Shown here piece by piece: positions 27,782 to 36,059 of a DNA stretch of 36,059 nt. Both the position numbers and the translations under genes were made by a program. Source of the DNA: Actinomycetes bacterium (lineage in GTDB: Bacteria > Actinomycetota > Acidimicrobiia > Acidimicrobiales > Acidimicrobiaceae); NCBI GenBank assembly GCA_021842145.1, contig JAKCBW010000001.1, positions 1 to 36,059 on the forward strand. The letters run 5' to 3'. Each line of letters starts with the position of its first letter. Position 1 is the first letter of the stretch. The notes under the pieces are model-generated. The model saw only the letters and a program-made list of their open reading frames with translations. It did no database searches and was not told the DNA's origin.

Positions 27782-28852
27782 CTAAGATCGATAAATCCCA
27801 TCTTTTACCGCTCGAGTCCAGCGGGCATCCAATGGATCGCTCTCCTCTGGCTCGTCACCTGGAGGCTCCAGTATCGGCCGCAATCCACCGAAGGTCTCCT
27901 TTAGGGCATCCTTGACGTACTGTGGCACCTGGGGTGTGGAGTTCACCTGTCTCGACCCACGTGACTCCATCGTCGCTTCCAAGTAGGACGGTGAATCCAG
28001 TTGAGTGACCCAAGGACAGCAGGAATGCTTCTTTACGCCCTCGGCCAGTCGATCCAAGTCAAGCAACTCGGCCATGGGAACCTCAGCTAAGAAACTGACG
28101 AGTTCTGCGGCTTCGTCCCTGGTGGTTATCTCTAAGAAGTCCTGAATTACCGACAGGTAGTTGGTCTCAAATCCCAAATAAACCTCATCGAGCTGAAGAG
28201 CCAACAGCCTTCCGTCAGAACCTAACTCCAGGAGGTACCAGGCAATCTCCTCTGAAATCCTCCGAACTAGCTCTCCACGCTGCAAGACGGTGACTACGTC
28301 TTTGAACTTAGCCGATTTAGCGACTTCGAGATTGTCTAGGTTTGCCAAGACGCCGTCGAGTCTCTCCTTATACCGCTCGAGGGTAGCAAGTGCCTGATTT
28401 GCTCGATTAAAAATGGTGTGGGTCGGCTTGAGTTGGTGCTTGAAGTTATCGCGATACACGGTAATTACAGATAGCTCCTCCGAAACCGCCACCACGGTAA
28501 CTGGGACACTCTTCGCAACCCGCTCGGCCGAGCGGTGCCTAGTTCCAGTTTCCGACGTCGATATACTCGAGTCCGGTACGAGGTGGACATTAGCCCTAGC
28601 AATCCTCATGCGATCACCAGACAGGATGATGGCCCCATCCATCTTTGCGAGTTCGAACAGTCGCTGCGGGGAGAACTCCGAATCGATGAGAAAGCCCCCC
28701 GAGCATATCGAGAGGACATCAGGACCGTCTCCAATGACTAACAGGGCCCCCATTCGAGCCTGGAGTATCCTATCGAGCCCCTCCCGCAGGCCGGTTCCTG
28801 GTGCTACCCTCCTAAGGGTATCGACGAGCTGAAGCGAACTTTTGGTCTCCAT
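27782..28852 (-). CDS. disA: DNA integrity scanning protein / diadenylate cyclase DisA
   Basis: APGTGLREGLDRILQARMGALLVIGD, KMDGAIILS (DGA), TGTRHRSAERVA (RHR), DisA linker helices; start METKSS (28852) fits the family better than the track ORF. Confidence 0.92.
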   Translation of the reverse strand: METKSSLQLVDTLRRVAPGTGLREGLDRILQARMGALLVIGDGPDVLSICSGGFLIDSEFSPQRLFELAKMDGAIILSGDRMRIARANVHLVPDSSISTSETGTRHRSAERVAKSVPVTVVAVSEELSVITVYRDNFKHQLKPTHTIFNRANQALATLERYKERLDGVLANLDNLEVAKSAKFKDVVTVLQRGELVRRISEEIAWYLLELGSDGRLLALQLDEVYLGFETNYLSVIQDFLEITTRDEAAELVSFLAEVPMAELLDLDRLAEGVKKHSCCPWVTQLDSPSYLEATMESRGSRQVNSTPQVPQYVKDALKETFGGLRPILEPPGDEPEESDPLDARWTRAVKDGIYRS

Positions 28853-29070
28853 CCACCCATCATAGGCGGGGTACACACCCGGCGGGATTGCTTCGAAAGT
28901 CGCAACAAAGACTAAACAATCCGGCAATCTGGTGGCAGCAACCATGCAAAACCAACACTTGAAAACCAAGCTCTAGGTCGGCCCCATTTATCGGCCCTTT
29001 TATCGGCCCTGATGCGCTACTGCTTTTGCTCGCGCGCACAAGCAGAGCTCGAAGCTACCAAACGATGTTG

Positions 29071-29112
29071 CACTAAGAGGCGACCCCAGTTGACTAGGGC
29101 CGCCTCTTAGTG
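29071..29112 (-). terminator. Hairpin, probable terminator downstream of clpC
   Basis: CACTAAGAGGCG (29071-29082) / CGCCTCTTAGTG (29101-29112), perfect 12-bp stem with inner CCC/GGG, 20 bp after the clpC stop; lacks a strong U-tract. Confidence 0.6.
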
Positions 29113-29132
29113 AAAAGTAAATCTCTAAACCG

Positions 29133-31622
29133 CTACTCGGATCCGGTGCCCGCCATTTCGACTGGCGGTGGCTCGAGCCCCTCCACGGTACGAAAGACGA
29201 TTTCACCGTCGACCACGTCGACGACGACCGTCTCACCGACCCTGAACTCCTTCCATAGGAGCTTCTCGGAAATCGGGTCCTCGATCATCCGCTGTATCGT
29301 CCTCCTCAGCGGTCTCGCCCCAAGCTGGGGATCGTAGCCTTTCACCGCCAGCAGCGACTTCGCTTCTGGGGTCAACTCCAAAGCGATACCCATCGACGAA
29401 AGCTGAGTCTGAACCCTCGTCATGAGGAGGTCCACGATCTCGGTAACCTCTTCACGAGATAGCTCGTGGAACACGATCACCTCGTCAATTCGGTTCAAGA
29501 ATTCAGGCTTGAAGTGCGACTTGAGAGCTTCAGATACCTTTAGCTTCATCCTCTCGTAGGTCACAGCCTCTGTGGTCTTAGCAAAACCAACCGATGCCTT
29601 CCTAAGGTCGGCCGTTCCGAGGTTTGAAGTCATGATCAGCACGGTGTTCTTGAAGTCCACCGACCTTCCCTGGGCGTCTGTTAGCCGTCCATCCTCCAAA
29701 ATCTGCAACAGAGTGTTGAAGATGTCCGGATGGGCCTTCTCTATCTCGTCAAAAAGAACCACCGAGAATGGCTTACGCCTAACGGCCTCGGTCAACTGAC
29801 CGCCTTCGTCGTAGCCCACATATCCAGGGGGCGAGCCAACGAGGCGAGAGACCGTGTGCTTCTCCATATACTCGCTCATGTCGAGCTGAATAAGCGCAGA
29901 CTCATCGCCAAAGAGGAAAGCCGCAAGCGTCTTTGCTAGCTCGGTCTTGCCGACACCGGTAGGTCCAAGGAAAATAAAGGAACCGGAAGGTCTCTTTGGA
30001 TCCTTCAGACCCGCCCTAGTCCTTCTGATCGCTCGGGAAAGCCCAGCTATCGCCTCTTCCTGACCGATAACCCTCTGGTGAAGTTCGTCCTCCATCCTCA
30101 GGAGCTTGGACGTCTCCTCTTCGGTCAACTTATAGACCGGTATACCGGTCCAGTTGGCGAGGACTTCGGCGATGACCTCTTCGTCGACTATGTCGAAGAG
30201 CTCCTTACCCTGCGCCTTCCAGGTGCTCTCAAGGGCGCTCTTCTGGTCGAGCTTGTCCTTCTCCTTCGCCACCAGACGCTTAGCTTCATCGAAATTCTGC
30301 CTCTCGATCGCCGCGTCCTTCTCTTTCCTGATCTTTGCGAGCTCCTGATCGATCCCGTTCAATTCGGGCGGCGAAGTCATCCGCCTAATCCGCAACCTCG
30401 AACCAGCCTCGTCGATAAGGTCGATAGCCTTATCAGGGAGTTGACGGTCTGAGATGTAGCGATCGGCAAGGTTGGCGGCGGCTACTAGCGCTTGGTCGGT
30501 AATGGTCACACCATGGTGGGCCTCATAGCGATCCCTCAATCCCTTGAGAATCTCTATCGTGTGTTCCAGGGATGGTGGTTCAACCTTTATCGGCTGGAAC
30601 CTTCTCTCCAAAGCCGCGTCCTTCTCAAGGTGCTTGCGATACTCGTCTAAGGTAGTCGCACCTATCGTCTGCAGCTCTCCTCGGGCAAGCATCGGCTTGA
30701 GGATAGAGGCGGCGTCGATCGCACCCTCTGCGGCACCCGCACCGACCAGTGTGTGTAGTTCGTCGATGAAAAGGATGATGTCACCCCTGGTGCGAACCTC
30801 TTTGAGAACCTTTTTCAGTCGCTCCTCAAAATCACCCCGGTATCTGCTGCCCGCCACCAAGGCACCAAGGTCCAAGGTGTATAGCTGCTTACCGCGAAGG
30901 GTATCTGGGACGTCGTTACTTACGATCTTCTGGGCGAGTCCCTCGACTATGGCGGTCTTGCCGACACCTGGTTCGCCGATCAGCACGGGGTTGTTCTTGG
31001 TCCTCCGGGAGAGAACCTGCATCACCCTTTCGATCTCACGCTCCCGTCCAACGACCGGATCGAGTTTCTTGTCCCTAGCAGTCTGGGTCAAGTTGCGCCC
31101 AAATTGATCCAGCACAGGCGAACCGCCTGCCTGTGGCTCAGTTCCCGAAGACTGCCCCACTCCAGCGTTAGCGGTCTCTCGACCTTGCGAGCTGGAAAGA
31201 ATCTGAATAACCTGTTGGCGAACCCTCGACAGGTCCGCTCCGAGGCTAATAAGGACCCCTGCTGCTACGCCTTCGCCCTCACGGACTAGTCCCAGCAACA
31301 TGTGCTCTGTGCCTATATAGTTATGACCGAGCTGAAGTGCCTCGCGTAGTGACAGCTCAAGAACCCTCTTTGCCCTAGGGGTAAACGGAGGGGACCCAGT
31401 GGTAGTACCGCTGGGTGGACCAATAGTCTCCTCAACCTTTTCCCTCACTGCTTCGAGCGAGATACCCAAGGACTCAAGGGCCTTAGCCGCTACGCCTTCG
31501 CCCTCGTGAATCAGTCCAAGCAGGATATGCTCGGTGCCAATGAAGTTATGGTTCAAACCCTTGGCTTCTTCCTGAGCCAAGACTAGAACCCTTCTGGCCC
31601 GATCAGTGAAGCGTTCAAACAA
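29133..31622 (-). CDS. clpC: ATP-dependent Clp protease ATP-binding subunit ClpC
   Basis: [60 protein letters not shown]; two AAA modules ([18 protein letters not shown]); UVR-like middle region. Confidence 0.98.
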   Translation of the reverse strand: MFERFTDRARRVLVLAQEEAKGLNHNFIGTEHILLGLIHEGEGVAAKALESLGISLEAVREKVEETIGPPSGTTTGSPPFTPRAKRVLELSLREALQLGHNYIGTEHMLLGLVREGEGVAAGVLISLGADLSRVRQQVIQILSSSQGRETANAGVGQSSGTEPQAGGSPVLDQFGRNLTQTARDKKLDPVVGREREIERVMQVLSRRTKNNPVLIGEPGVGKTAIVEGLAQKIVSNDVPDTLRGKQLYTLDLGALVAGSRYRGDFEERLKKVLKEVRTRGDIILFIDELHTLVGAGAAEGAIDAASILKPMLARGELQTIGATTLDEYRKHLEKDAALERRFQPIKVEPPSLEHTIEILKGLRDRYEAHHGVTITDQALVAAANLADRYISDRQLPDKAIDLIDEAGSRLRIRRMTSPPELNGIDQELAKIRKEKDAAIERQNFDEAKRLVAKEKDKLDQKSALESTWKAQGKELFDIVDEEVIAEVLANWTGIPVYKLTEEETSKLLRMEDELHQRVIGQEEAIAGLSRAIRRTRAGLKDPKRPSGSFIFLGPTGVGKTELAKTLAAFLFGDESALIQLDMSEYMEKHTVSRLVGSPPGYVGYDEGGQLTEAVRRKPFSVVLFDEIEKAHPDIFNTLLQILEDGRLTDAQGRSVDFKNTVLIMTSNLGTADLRKASVGFAKTTEAVTYERMKLKVSEALKSHFKPEFLNRIDEVIVFHELSREEVTEIVDLLMTRVQTQLSSMGIALELTPEAKSLLAVKGYDPQLGARPLRRTIQRMIEDPISEKLLWKEFRVGETVVVDVVDGEIVFRTVEGLEPPPVEMAGTGSE

Positions 31623-31763
31623 GCCTCCGCCTCCCTTTTTGGAGTAGCCAACTTTCCATCTATTCTAATGGGGATCAAACCAAATTTCGGGAATCTCCCT
31701 CTTTTGGGTCTCTTATCGGTATAAACACCTAATGTCCCCCGAAACTTCCCAGCTCAAATCCTT

Positions 31764-31781
31764 GGGACTGAAGTCAGTCCC
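31764..31781. promoter_or_regulatory. Small inverted repeat GGGACTG-AAGT-CAGTCCC upstream of clpC
   Basis: Perfect 7-bp arms, between two 11-bp direct repeats TCTCTTATCGG (31709-31719 and 31787-31797). Confidence 0.45.
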
Positions 31782-31974
31782 GTGACTCTCTTATCGGCAC
31801 CTCAGCCCCTGCACTTAGCGAATTGGCCGCCAAATTCACAAACTAGCTAAAAAACACCACCGCTAGGGGTACAATTCCTCAACTGACTATCCTGCCCTTC
31901 TTCACGGCAATCAATAAACCTCCCCCAGAGCGAACCGAGAGTTTTCAGGGGAGAGTTTTCTTTTTGGAACATGG

Positions 31975-32000
31975 GTCCGAATCAGCTCGGGGTTTCGGAC
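31975..32000 (+). terminator. Rho-independent-like terminator on the plus strand
   Basis: GTCCGAA...TTCGGAC stem followed by TGATTTTTCT; no annotated plus-strand gene upstream. Confidence 0.5.
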
Positions 32001-32114
32001 TGATTTTTCTATCTCACCTATGTTTTTGCAACATTTGTGGCAAACAAGATCCTAAGAACGCCTGAACGGCACATGGAGCAGAATAGTTGGGCCGGTTATG
32101 GAATTATTCCCTCC

Positions 32115-32440
32115 CTATGCCGGGGCGATCGCTCCGTTTTGACGTGAGCTGGCCAGTTTTCTCAAGTTGTGGCAAATTGCGTGCAGTATCCACTCCCTGC
32201 TGGCTCCGGCAAGTCCACGTATGCAGAGACGCCCAGCAGCCTGTTCTATTTTCATCTGGCCAAAGATAGGCTCGATTATCGCTTTTCTTCTGGCGTAATC
32301 CTTACGTCTTTGCTTGTTCGAAGACGCCTCGCCAAACGCTCTTTGTCAGTTGCGTAATTGGGAATCCGTCCTCGTGGTGCATCGGATACACGTTCGTTGT
32401 GCTTGAGCTGGATCGCCCAGAGACGACGTGTCCATAAGTC
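32115..32440 (-). pseudogene. Frameshifted IS1182/DDE-type transposase C-terminal remnant
   Basis: Minus-strand reading: LKHNERVSDAPRGRIPNYATDKERLARRLRTSKD, then in another frame KDYARRKAIIEPIFGQMKIEQAAGRLCIRGLAGASREWILHAICHNLRKL...*; matches the 'YARRKxIVEPVFGQIK...RGL..V..EW.L...HNL.KL' ending of IS1182-type transposases. Confidence 0.75.
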
Positions 32441-32550
32441 CAAATCGCTGAGCGTACCCGGCGTTTGTGTTATAGAGAAGTAGGCCTCGAACTCAGGCAG
32501 ATATTGCCGTAGCCATTAAACGGCTCGGTTTATGCTACGCAGGGCAAAAT
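32430..32550 (-). pseudogene. Possible group II intron maturase C-terminal (GIIM-like) remnant
   Basis: Minus-strand reading RSINRAV*WLRQYLPEFEAYFSITQTPGTLSDLDLWTRRLWAIQLKH resembles 'LNRxLRGWxxYFrxxxTPxxFxxLDxWxRRRLRxxxxKxW'; contains an in-frame stop. Confidence 0.45.
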
Positions 32551-32936
32551 GGGGAGTGGTGCGCCCAATGCCCTACTGGAGTGGGGCGAGTGCCTTGGGA
32601 AACGCAGCGAACTGCACCGTTTCCCCTCTTGTTCGTCCCACTACCATTTTTCAGACCTACATTGATAGGGTCTCAAAGCCGTCTTGAGCTGCGACGATAA
32701 ATCGGACTCAATAGCTTGGCCTGGCAGAAGCGGTCGCATTAACCGGCGCTCCCGCCGACATTTGGCAACTTCATTACGGTACCTGCCTTGCCGAACTAAT
32801 TGTACGGTCGATTAGCATTGCAGCTGTATGCCCATTGGGCTCCGAGCAAGCGACCGCTGGCGCAGGGCCAGGAGTTGTAGCTGTGTCTCTTCGATAAGTC
32901 AAAAAGACGCGGCTCTTGGCCCAGGCGAGGAGCGCC

Positions 32937-35468
32937 ATGGTAGTCAGCTATGACCGAGTGAGCCTTGAACAGAGGCCGCTTCGATTGCTCGTTGTCGAAC
33001 AGAGTGCAGGCGAATCAGCGGCCCTCCTTGACTTGCTTAAGGCAGAGTTTTCATCCGCCCAGATCCTGGTTTCTCGCGACTTAACGGGCGCCCCCGACGG
33101 TGGCTGTGATGCTGTGCTGGTTGATCTGTCAGCTATAAACGGGGACGGAAACTCTATCGTAACTAAGGTCCACGACACTTACCCTGATGCGGCGATAGTA
33201 GCGCTAAATGGTCCCGCCGATCGTGTTATTGCTATAAAAACGATCGCTGCCGGAGCCGGAGATTACCTGGCCAAGGACTCCTACGACGCACCGAGCGTGG
33301 CAAGTAGAATCCTCTATGCCGTGGAGCGGTTGCACGCACAGTCGCAAGGGCGGACTCACGAACGTGGACGGCTTGACGACAACGAGAGTCCAATATGTGC
33401 GGTGGACTCGGATGGTGCGTTAGTCGCCATCAACACGTCGTGGCAGACCTTCAGCGCAGCGAACGGCGGTACATCGAAGGCCTGCGGAATCGGTGCTAAC
33501 TACTTATCGGTGTGTGACAGTGCAACTAACGAACAATCTGGTACTGCAGCCCAGGTAGCGGTAGGTCTGCGGGCCGTTCTTGCGGGAAGGATTCAGCGCT
33601 TCGAACTCGACTACGAATGTTCGACTCCGGCTACCAAGCGATGGTTCAGCTTGCGGATCTTGCCACAGCTCACTGGAGCCGTAATCAGCCACTATGAGAT
33701 CACGGCGACGAAGCTTGCTCACGACGCCCTGGCGCGTGAGTCACTTTATGACTCCCTAACCGAATTACCAAATCGCGCTTTGTTGAGCGACCGGCTTGAA
33801 CAGGTGTTAACCGAGAGAAGGTGGTCCGATCACCTGGTTGGCGTAGTGTTCTTGGACGTCGATAATTTCGAGGAGGTCGCCAATCGGCTCGGTAGCGTTG
33901 CAGCGGAAGCCCTGCTCGTCGAGGTGACAAAACGTCTTTCGCTGCGTGTTCGCGAGGGTGACACGCTGGCCCGAATAGCAGATGGTAAGTTTGCCGCCCT
34001 CTGGCGCCAGCTGAGGAATACCGAGGAGGCTCACCAGATCAGCAAGCGATTTGCGGAAGCATTTAATGCGCCGTTTACCTCCCTCGGCACCGAGGTCGTA
34101 CTTACCGCCAGCATGGGCGTTAGCGTCGACCAGTGGGCGCAAACCGCAGAGGAGTTGTTGGTGGCAGCAGGAGCAGCACTACTAGATGCGAAGCGAAACG
34201 GCTCGGGACTAATTCGAGTTTTCACCTCTGGCCAGAGCGGCGGCGCTGTCGCTGAGAGGATTCGAAGCGAGGCCAGCCTACGCGAAGCGATGGTTCGCGA
34301 CGAGCTTGTCGTTCACTACCAGCCGGTGGTAAACCTGGCCAATGGAAGAGTCGTCAGCGTCGAGGCCCTGGTCCGCTGGCAGCATCCGACCGAAGGACTA
34401 TTAGGCCCCGACCAGTTTATTCCTGTCGCTGAAGCCAGTGGATTAATAGTCTCTCTTGGCGAATGGGTTATGAGACAAGCTTGCTTACAGTCGATGATCT
34501 GGCAGACACAAGGTCTATCCATCGATATGGCGGTCAATCTGTCTACTCGTCAGGTGGCAAGTGGGGAGCTAATCAAGACGCTGACTCAGGTTTTGAGCGA
34601 CACCGGTATGGATCCAAAACGTCTGGTGCTTGAAGTTACCGAGTCGGCCATGATGGGGGATGTTGAGGCGGCGGCAGTAGTATTCAAAGAGATTGGGGCG
34701 CTAGGTGTCTCGCTCACTATTGACGATTTCGGAACGGGTTATAGTTCCTTCGTGTACCTCAAGCGCTACCCCATTCGGGCACTAAAGGTCGACCAATCTT
34801 TCGTGGCGGGTATGGGTATTACCCTCGAGGACAACGCTATCGTCTCGAGCATTGTTGAACTGGCTAATGCCGTTGGAGGGCATTGTGTCGCCGAGGGCAT
34901 TGAGACCGACGAGCAGTTCGTAGCGCTACGCTCCCTTGGTTGTTGCTACGGGCAGGGGTGGCTATTTGGCCGGGCGGTGCCAGCTGAGGAGATCCCAGGC
35001 CTAATAGCAAGGTGCGAGAGAGACCTGAATAGACGGACCCCAACGATGTTGCCGTTTGGCGATAAGCGGGACAGTCTCGCCGATAAGCGGGATCAAGTGG
35101 GCGATCAACGGGACAGTCTCGCCGATAAGCGGGACAGTCTCGCCGATCAGCGGGATCAAGTGGGCGATCAACGGGACAGTCTCGCCGATAAGCGGGATCA
35201 AGTGGGCGATCAACGGGACAGTCTCGCCGATAAGCGGGAGGCATCAGCAGCGATAGAGCCCGTTGAAGACGAAACGGTCCGTTCAGCTTTAGGACGCCTT
35301 GATGCAGCCCGCGATCGGAAACGGGCTTCGCTTGATCGTCTGAATGGTACTGAAGAGCGCATAATGGCAGAGCGGGACCGTGACGCTGCGCAACTCGATC
35401 GTCTGAATGGTAGTGGAGAGCGAATAATGGCAGAGCGGGACCGTGACGCTGCGCAACTCGATCCCTGA
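32937..35468 (+). CDS. REC-PAS-GGDEF(degenerate)-EAL protein with C-terminal heptad repeats
   Basis: REC-like LRLLVVEQ...DAVLVDLSAINGDG; PAS-like SPICAVDSDGALVAINTSW; GGDEF flanks LYDSLTELPNRALL with ADGKF in place of GGDEF; intact EALVRW, EVTES, DDFGTGYSS, KVDQSF, AEGIET. AGGAG precedes ATG 32937 (track ORF begins at TTG 32916). Confidence 0.9.
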   Translation: MVVSYDRVSLEQRPLRLLVVEQSAGESAALLDLLKAEFSSAQILVSRDLTGAPDGGCDAVLVDLSAINGDGNSIVTKVHDTYPDAAIVALNGPADRVIAIKTIAAGAGDYLAKDSYDAPSVASRILYAVERLHAQSQGRTHERGRLDDNESPICAVDSDGALVAINTSWQTFSAANGGTSKACGIGANYLSVCDSATNEQSGTAAQVAVGLRAVLAGRIQRFELDYECSTPATKRWFSLRILPQLTGAVISHYEITATKLAHDALARESLYDSLTELPNRALLSDRLEQVLTERRWSDHLVGVVFLDVDNFEEVANRLGSVAAEALLVEVTKRLSLRVREGDTLARIADGKFAALWRQLRNTEEAHQISKRFAEAFNAPFTSLGTEVVLTASMGVSVDQWAQTAEELLVAAGAALLDAKRNGSGLIRVFTSGQSGGAVAERIRSEASLREAMVRDELVVHYQPVVNLANGRVVSVEALVRWQHPTEGLLGPDQFIPVAEASGLIVSLGEWVMRQACLQSMIWQTQGLSIDMAVNLSTRQVASGELIKTLTQVLSDTGMDPKRLVLEVTESAMMGDVEAAAVVFKEIGALGVSLTIDDFGTGYSSFVYLKRYPIRALKVDQSFVAGMGITLEDNAIVSSIVELANAVGGHCVAEGIETDEQFVALRSLGCCYGQGWLFGRAVPAEEIPGLIARCERDLNRRTPTMLPFGDKRDSLADKRDQVGDQRDSLADKRDSLADQRDQVGDQRDSLADKRDQVGDQRDSLADKREASAAIEPVEDETVRSALGRLDAARDRKRASLDRLNGTEERIMAERDRDAAQLDRLNGSGERIMAERDRDAAQLDP
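35060..35240 (+). repeat. 21-bp in-frame tandem repeat (about 8.6 copies) encoding D(K/Q)RD(SLA/QVG)
   Basis: Units every 21 bp from 35060: CGATAAGCGGGACAGTCTCGC / CGATAAGCGGGATCAAGTGGG / CGATCAACGGGACAGTCTCGC and variants. Confidence 0.97.
35334..35459 (+). repeat. 63-bp in-frame direct duplication encoding DRLNG(T/S)(E/G)ERIMAERDRDAAQL
   Basis: 35334-35396 and 35397-35459 nearly identical, followed by GATCCCTGA. Confidence 0.95.
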
Positions 35469-35617
35469 CCGGACCTTGGGAGATATTGGGCACCATTAGG
35501 ACTCCGCTCTGACATAATCCCATATCAGTGTGGCTTTGGTTCTCGATATCGCTGAAAAGAGTATGCGCACCCCTGGCAGCCTGATCCTTGAAAGGGGGCT
35601 AAAACGTGGGTGCGTAA

Positions 35618-35673
35618 CTGAATCCAGTCGTCTGAATCCAGTCGTCTGAATCCAGTCGTCTGAATCCAGTCGT
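35618..35673. repeat. 14-bp tandem repeat CTGAATCCAGTCGT, 4 perfect copies
   Basis: Copies at 35618, 35632, 35646, 35660. Confidence 0.97.
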
Positions 35674-35850
35674 CGAAATACAGATGGGTCGAAGGTCACC
35701 AGTCTGCTGTTACCCATGACGAACGCCACCTGGTAACTGGCGTGCTTGCGGCACGGGTCATTCAAGACTTATCTCGCAGAGACAAAGCTGACAAAGCTGC
35801 ACTGAGGCTTATCAGTCCTGTTGACACGGCGAATTAGTCCCAAAAGCCGA

Positions 35851-36059
35851 CTACGGCAGGTTGACATGCCCGTTGCGCATCTTCCATAGGAAGTACTTCT
35901 CAAAACCTAACTTCATCAAGTGCGCCTGTGGGCCAGGAATGAGTACCCCATGTTTGCGCGGAGGCAGCATCTTGTCGGCCAATATGATCACGCCGTTATT
36001 GCCTGCGTCCATCACGCACACGGCTTTGATATCTTTGAACTCATGCTCCTCATTCAGAT
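35851..36059 (-). CDS. C-terminus of sulfide:quinone oxidoreductase-like FAD-dependent oxidoreductase (partial at window edge)
   Basis: Minus-strand translation LNEEHEFKDIKAVCVMDAGNNGVIILADKMLPPRKHGVLIPGPQAHLMKLGFEKYFLWKMRNGHVNLP*; 'D.G..G......PPR......G...H..K..FEKYFLWKMR.G' is an SQR-family ending. Confidence 0.7.
   Translation of the reverse strand, partial: LNEEHEFKDIKAVCVMDAGNNGVIILADKMLPPRKHGVLIPGPQAHLMKLGFEKYFLWKMRNGHVNLP

Noticed and set aside
30544-31107. 187-aa plus-strand ORF
   Set aside because: Antisense shadow of clpC.
32597-32625. Hairpin GGGAAAC...GTTTCCC considered as group II intron domain V
   Set aside because: Loop and bulge do not match the DV consensus (no GAAA loop or AGC triad position); kept only as a strong hairpin near the remnants.
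35060-35240. 21-bp repeats considered as CRISPR or iteron array
   Set aside because: Contiguous, in frame within the EAL-protein ORF and encode a consistent heptad; best read as protein repeat.
34864-35523. 219-aa minus-strand ORF (DPAYRRDCPVDRPL repeats) and the related 35001-35213 minus and 35056-35256 plus ORFs
   Set aside because: Frame shadows of the 21-bp repeat inside the plus-strand EAL gene.
35496-35765. 89-aa minus-strand ORF crossing the 14-bp repeat
   Set aside because: Repeat-driven (RRLDSDDWIQTTGFRRLDS) and without recognisable domain; overlaps the EAL gene end region.

Overview
This 36 kb window looks like a mostly housekeeping segment of a high-GC actinobacterial chromosome. 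An acidophilic Acidimicrobiia-type host is my guess from gene content only. The left part has a possible IS200/IS605-type remnant at the edge, then bioY, aat, pccB with a tiny epsilon-like ORF, a GGDEF-degenerate membrane protein, an ethylmalonyl-CoA-mutase-type (Ecm/MeaA) B12 mutase and a 3-hydroxybutyryl-CoA dehydrogenase. The centre has YceI, an S51 cyanophycinase-like peptidase, a minus-strand run (hypothetical, FtsH-like protease, HemQ, LarE, NIL-domain protein), groEL with a perfect CIRCE operator, thrC-moaD, a glycerate kinase, a LytR_C-type secreted protein, Hsp20, tRNA-Thr(TGT) and a NarL-type two-component system. The right part has rlmB-ispF-ispD-carD, a Crp/Fnr regulator, disA and clpC. 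It then changes to a mobile-element graveyard (IS1182-like transposase remnant, possible group II intron maturase remnant), a REC-PAS-degenerate GGDEF-EAL protein ending in heptad repeats, and the C-terminus of an SQR-like flavoprotein. No CRISPR array or complete defence system was seen. The most interesting items are: the duplicated hairpin/'GGTTCAA' element after the TnpA-like stop; the 7-aa/21-bp repeat tail on the EAL protein; the FtsH-like/HemQ/LarE operon with a three-cysteine LarE; several 13-14 bp intergenic tandem repeats, one overlapping a start codon; and a DisA with an eroded HhH motif. All calls were made by eye, without database searches.
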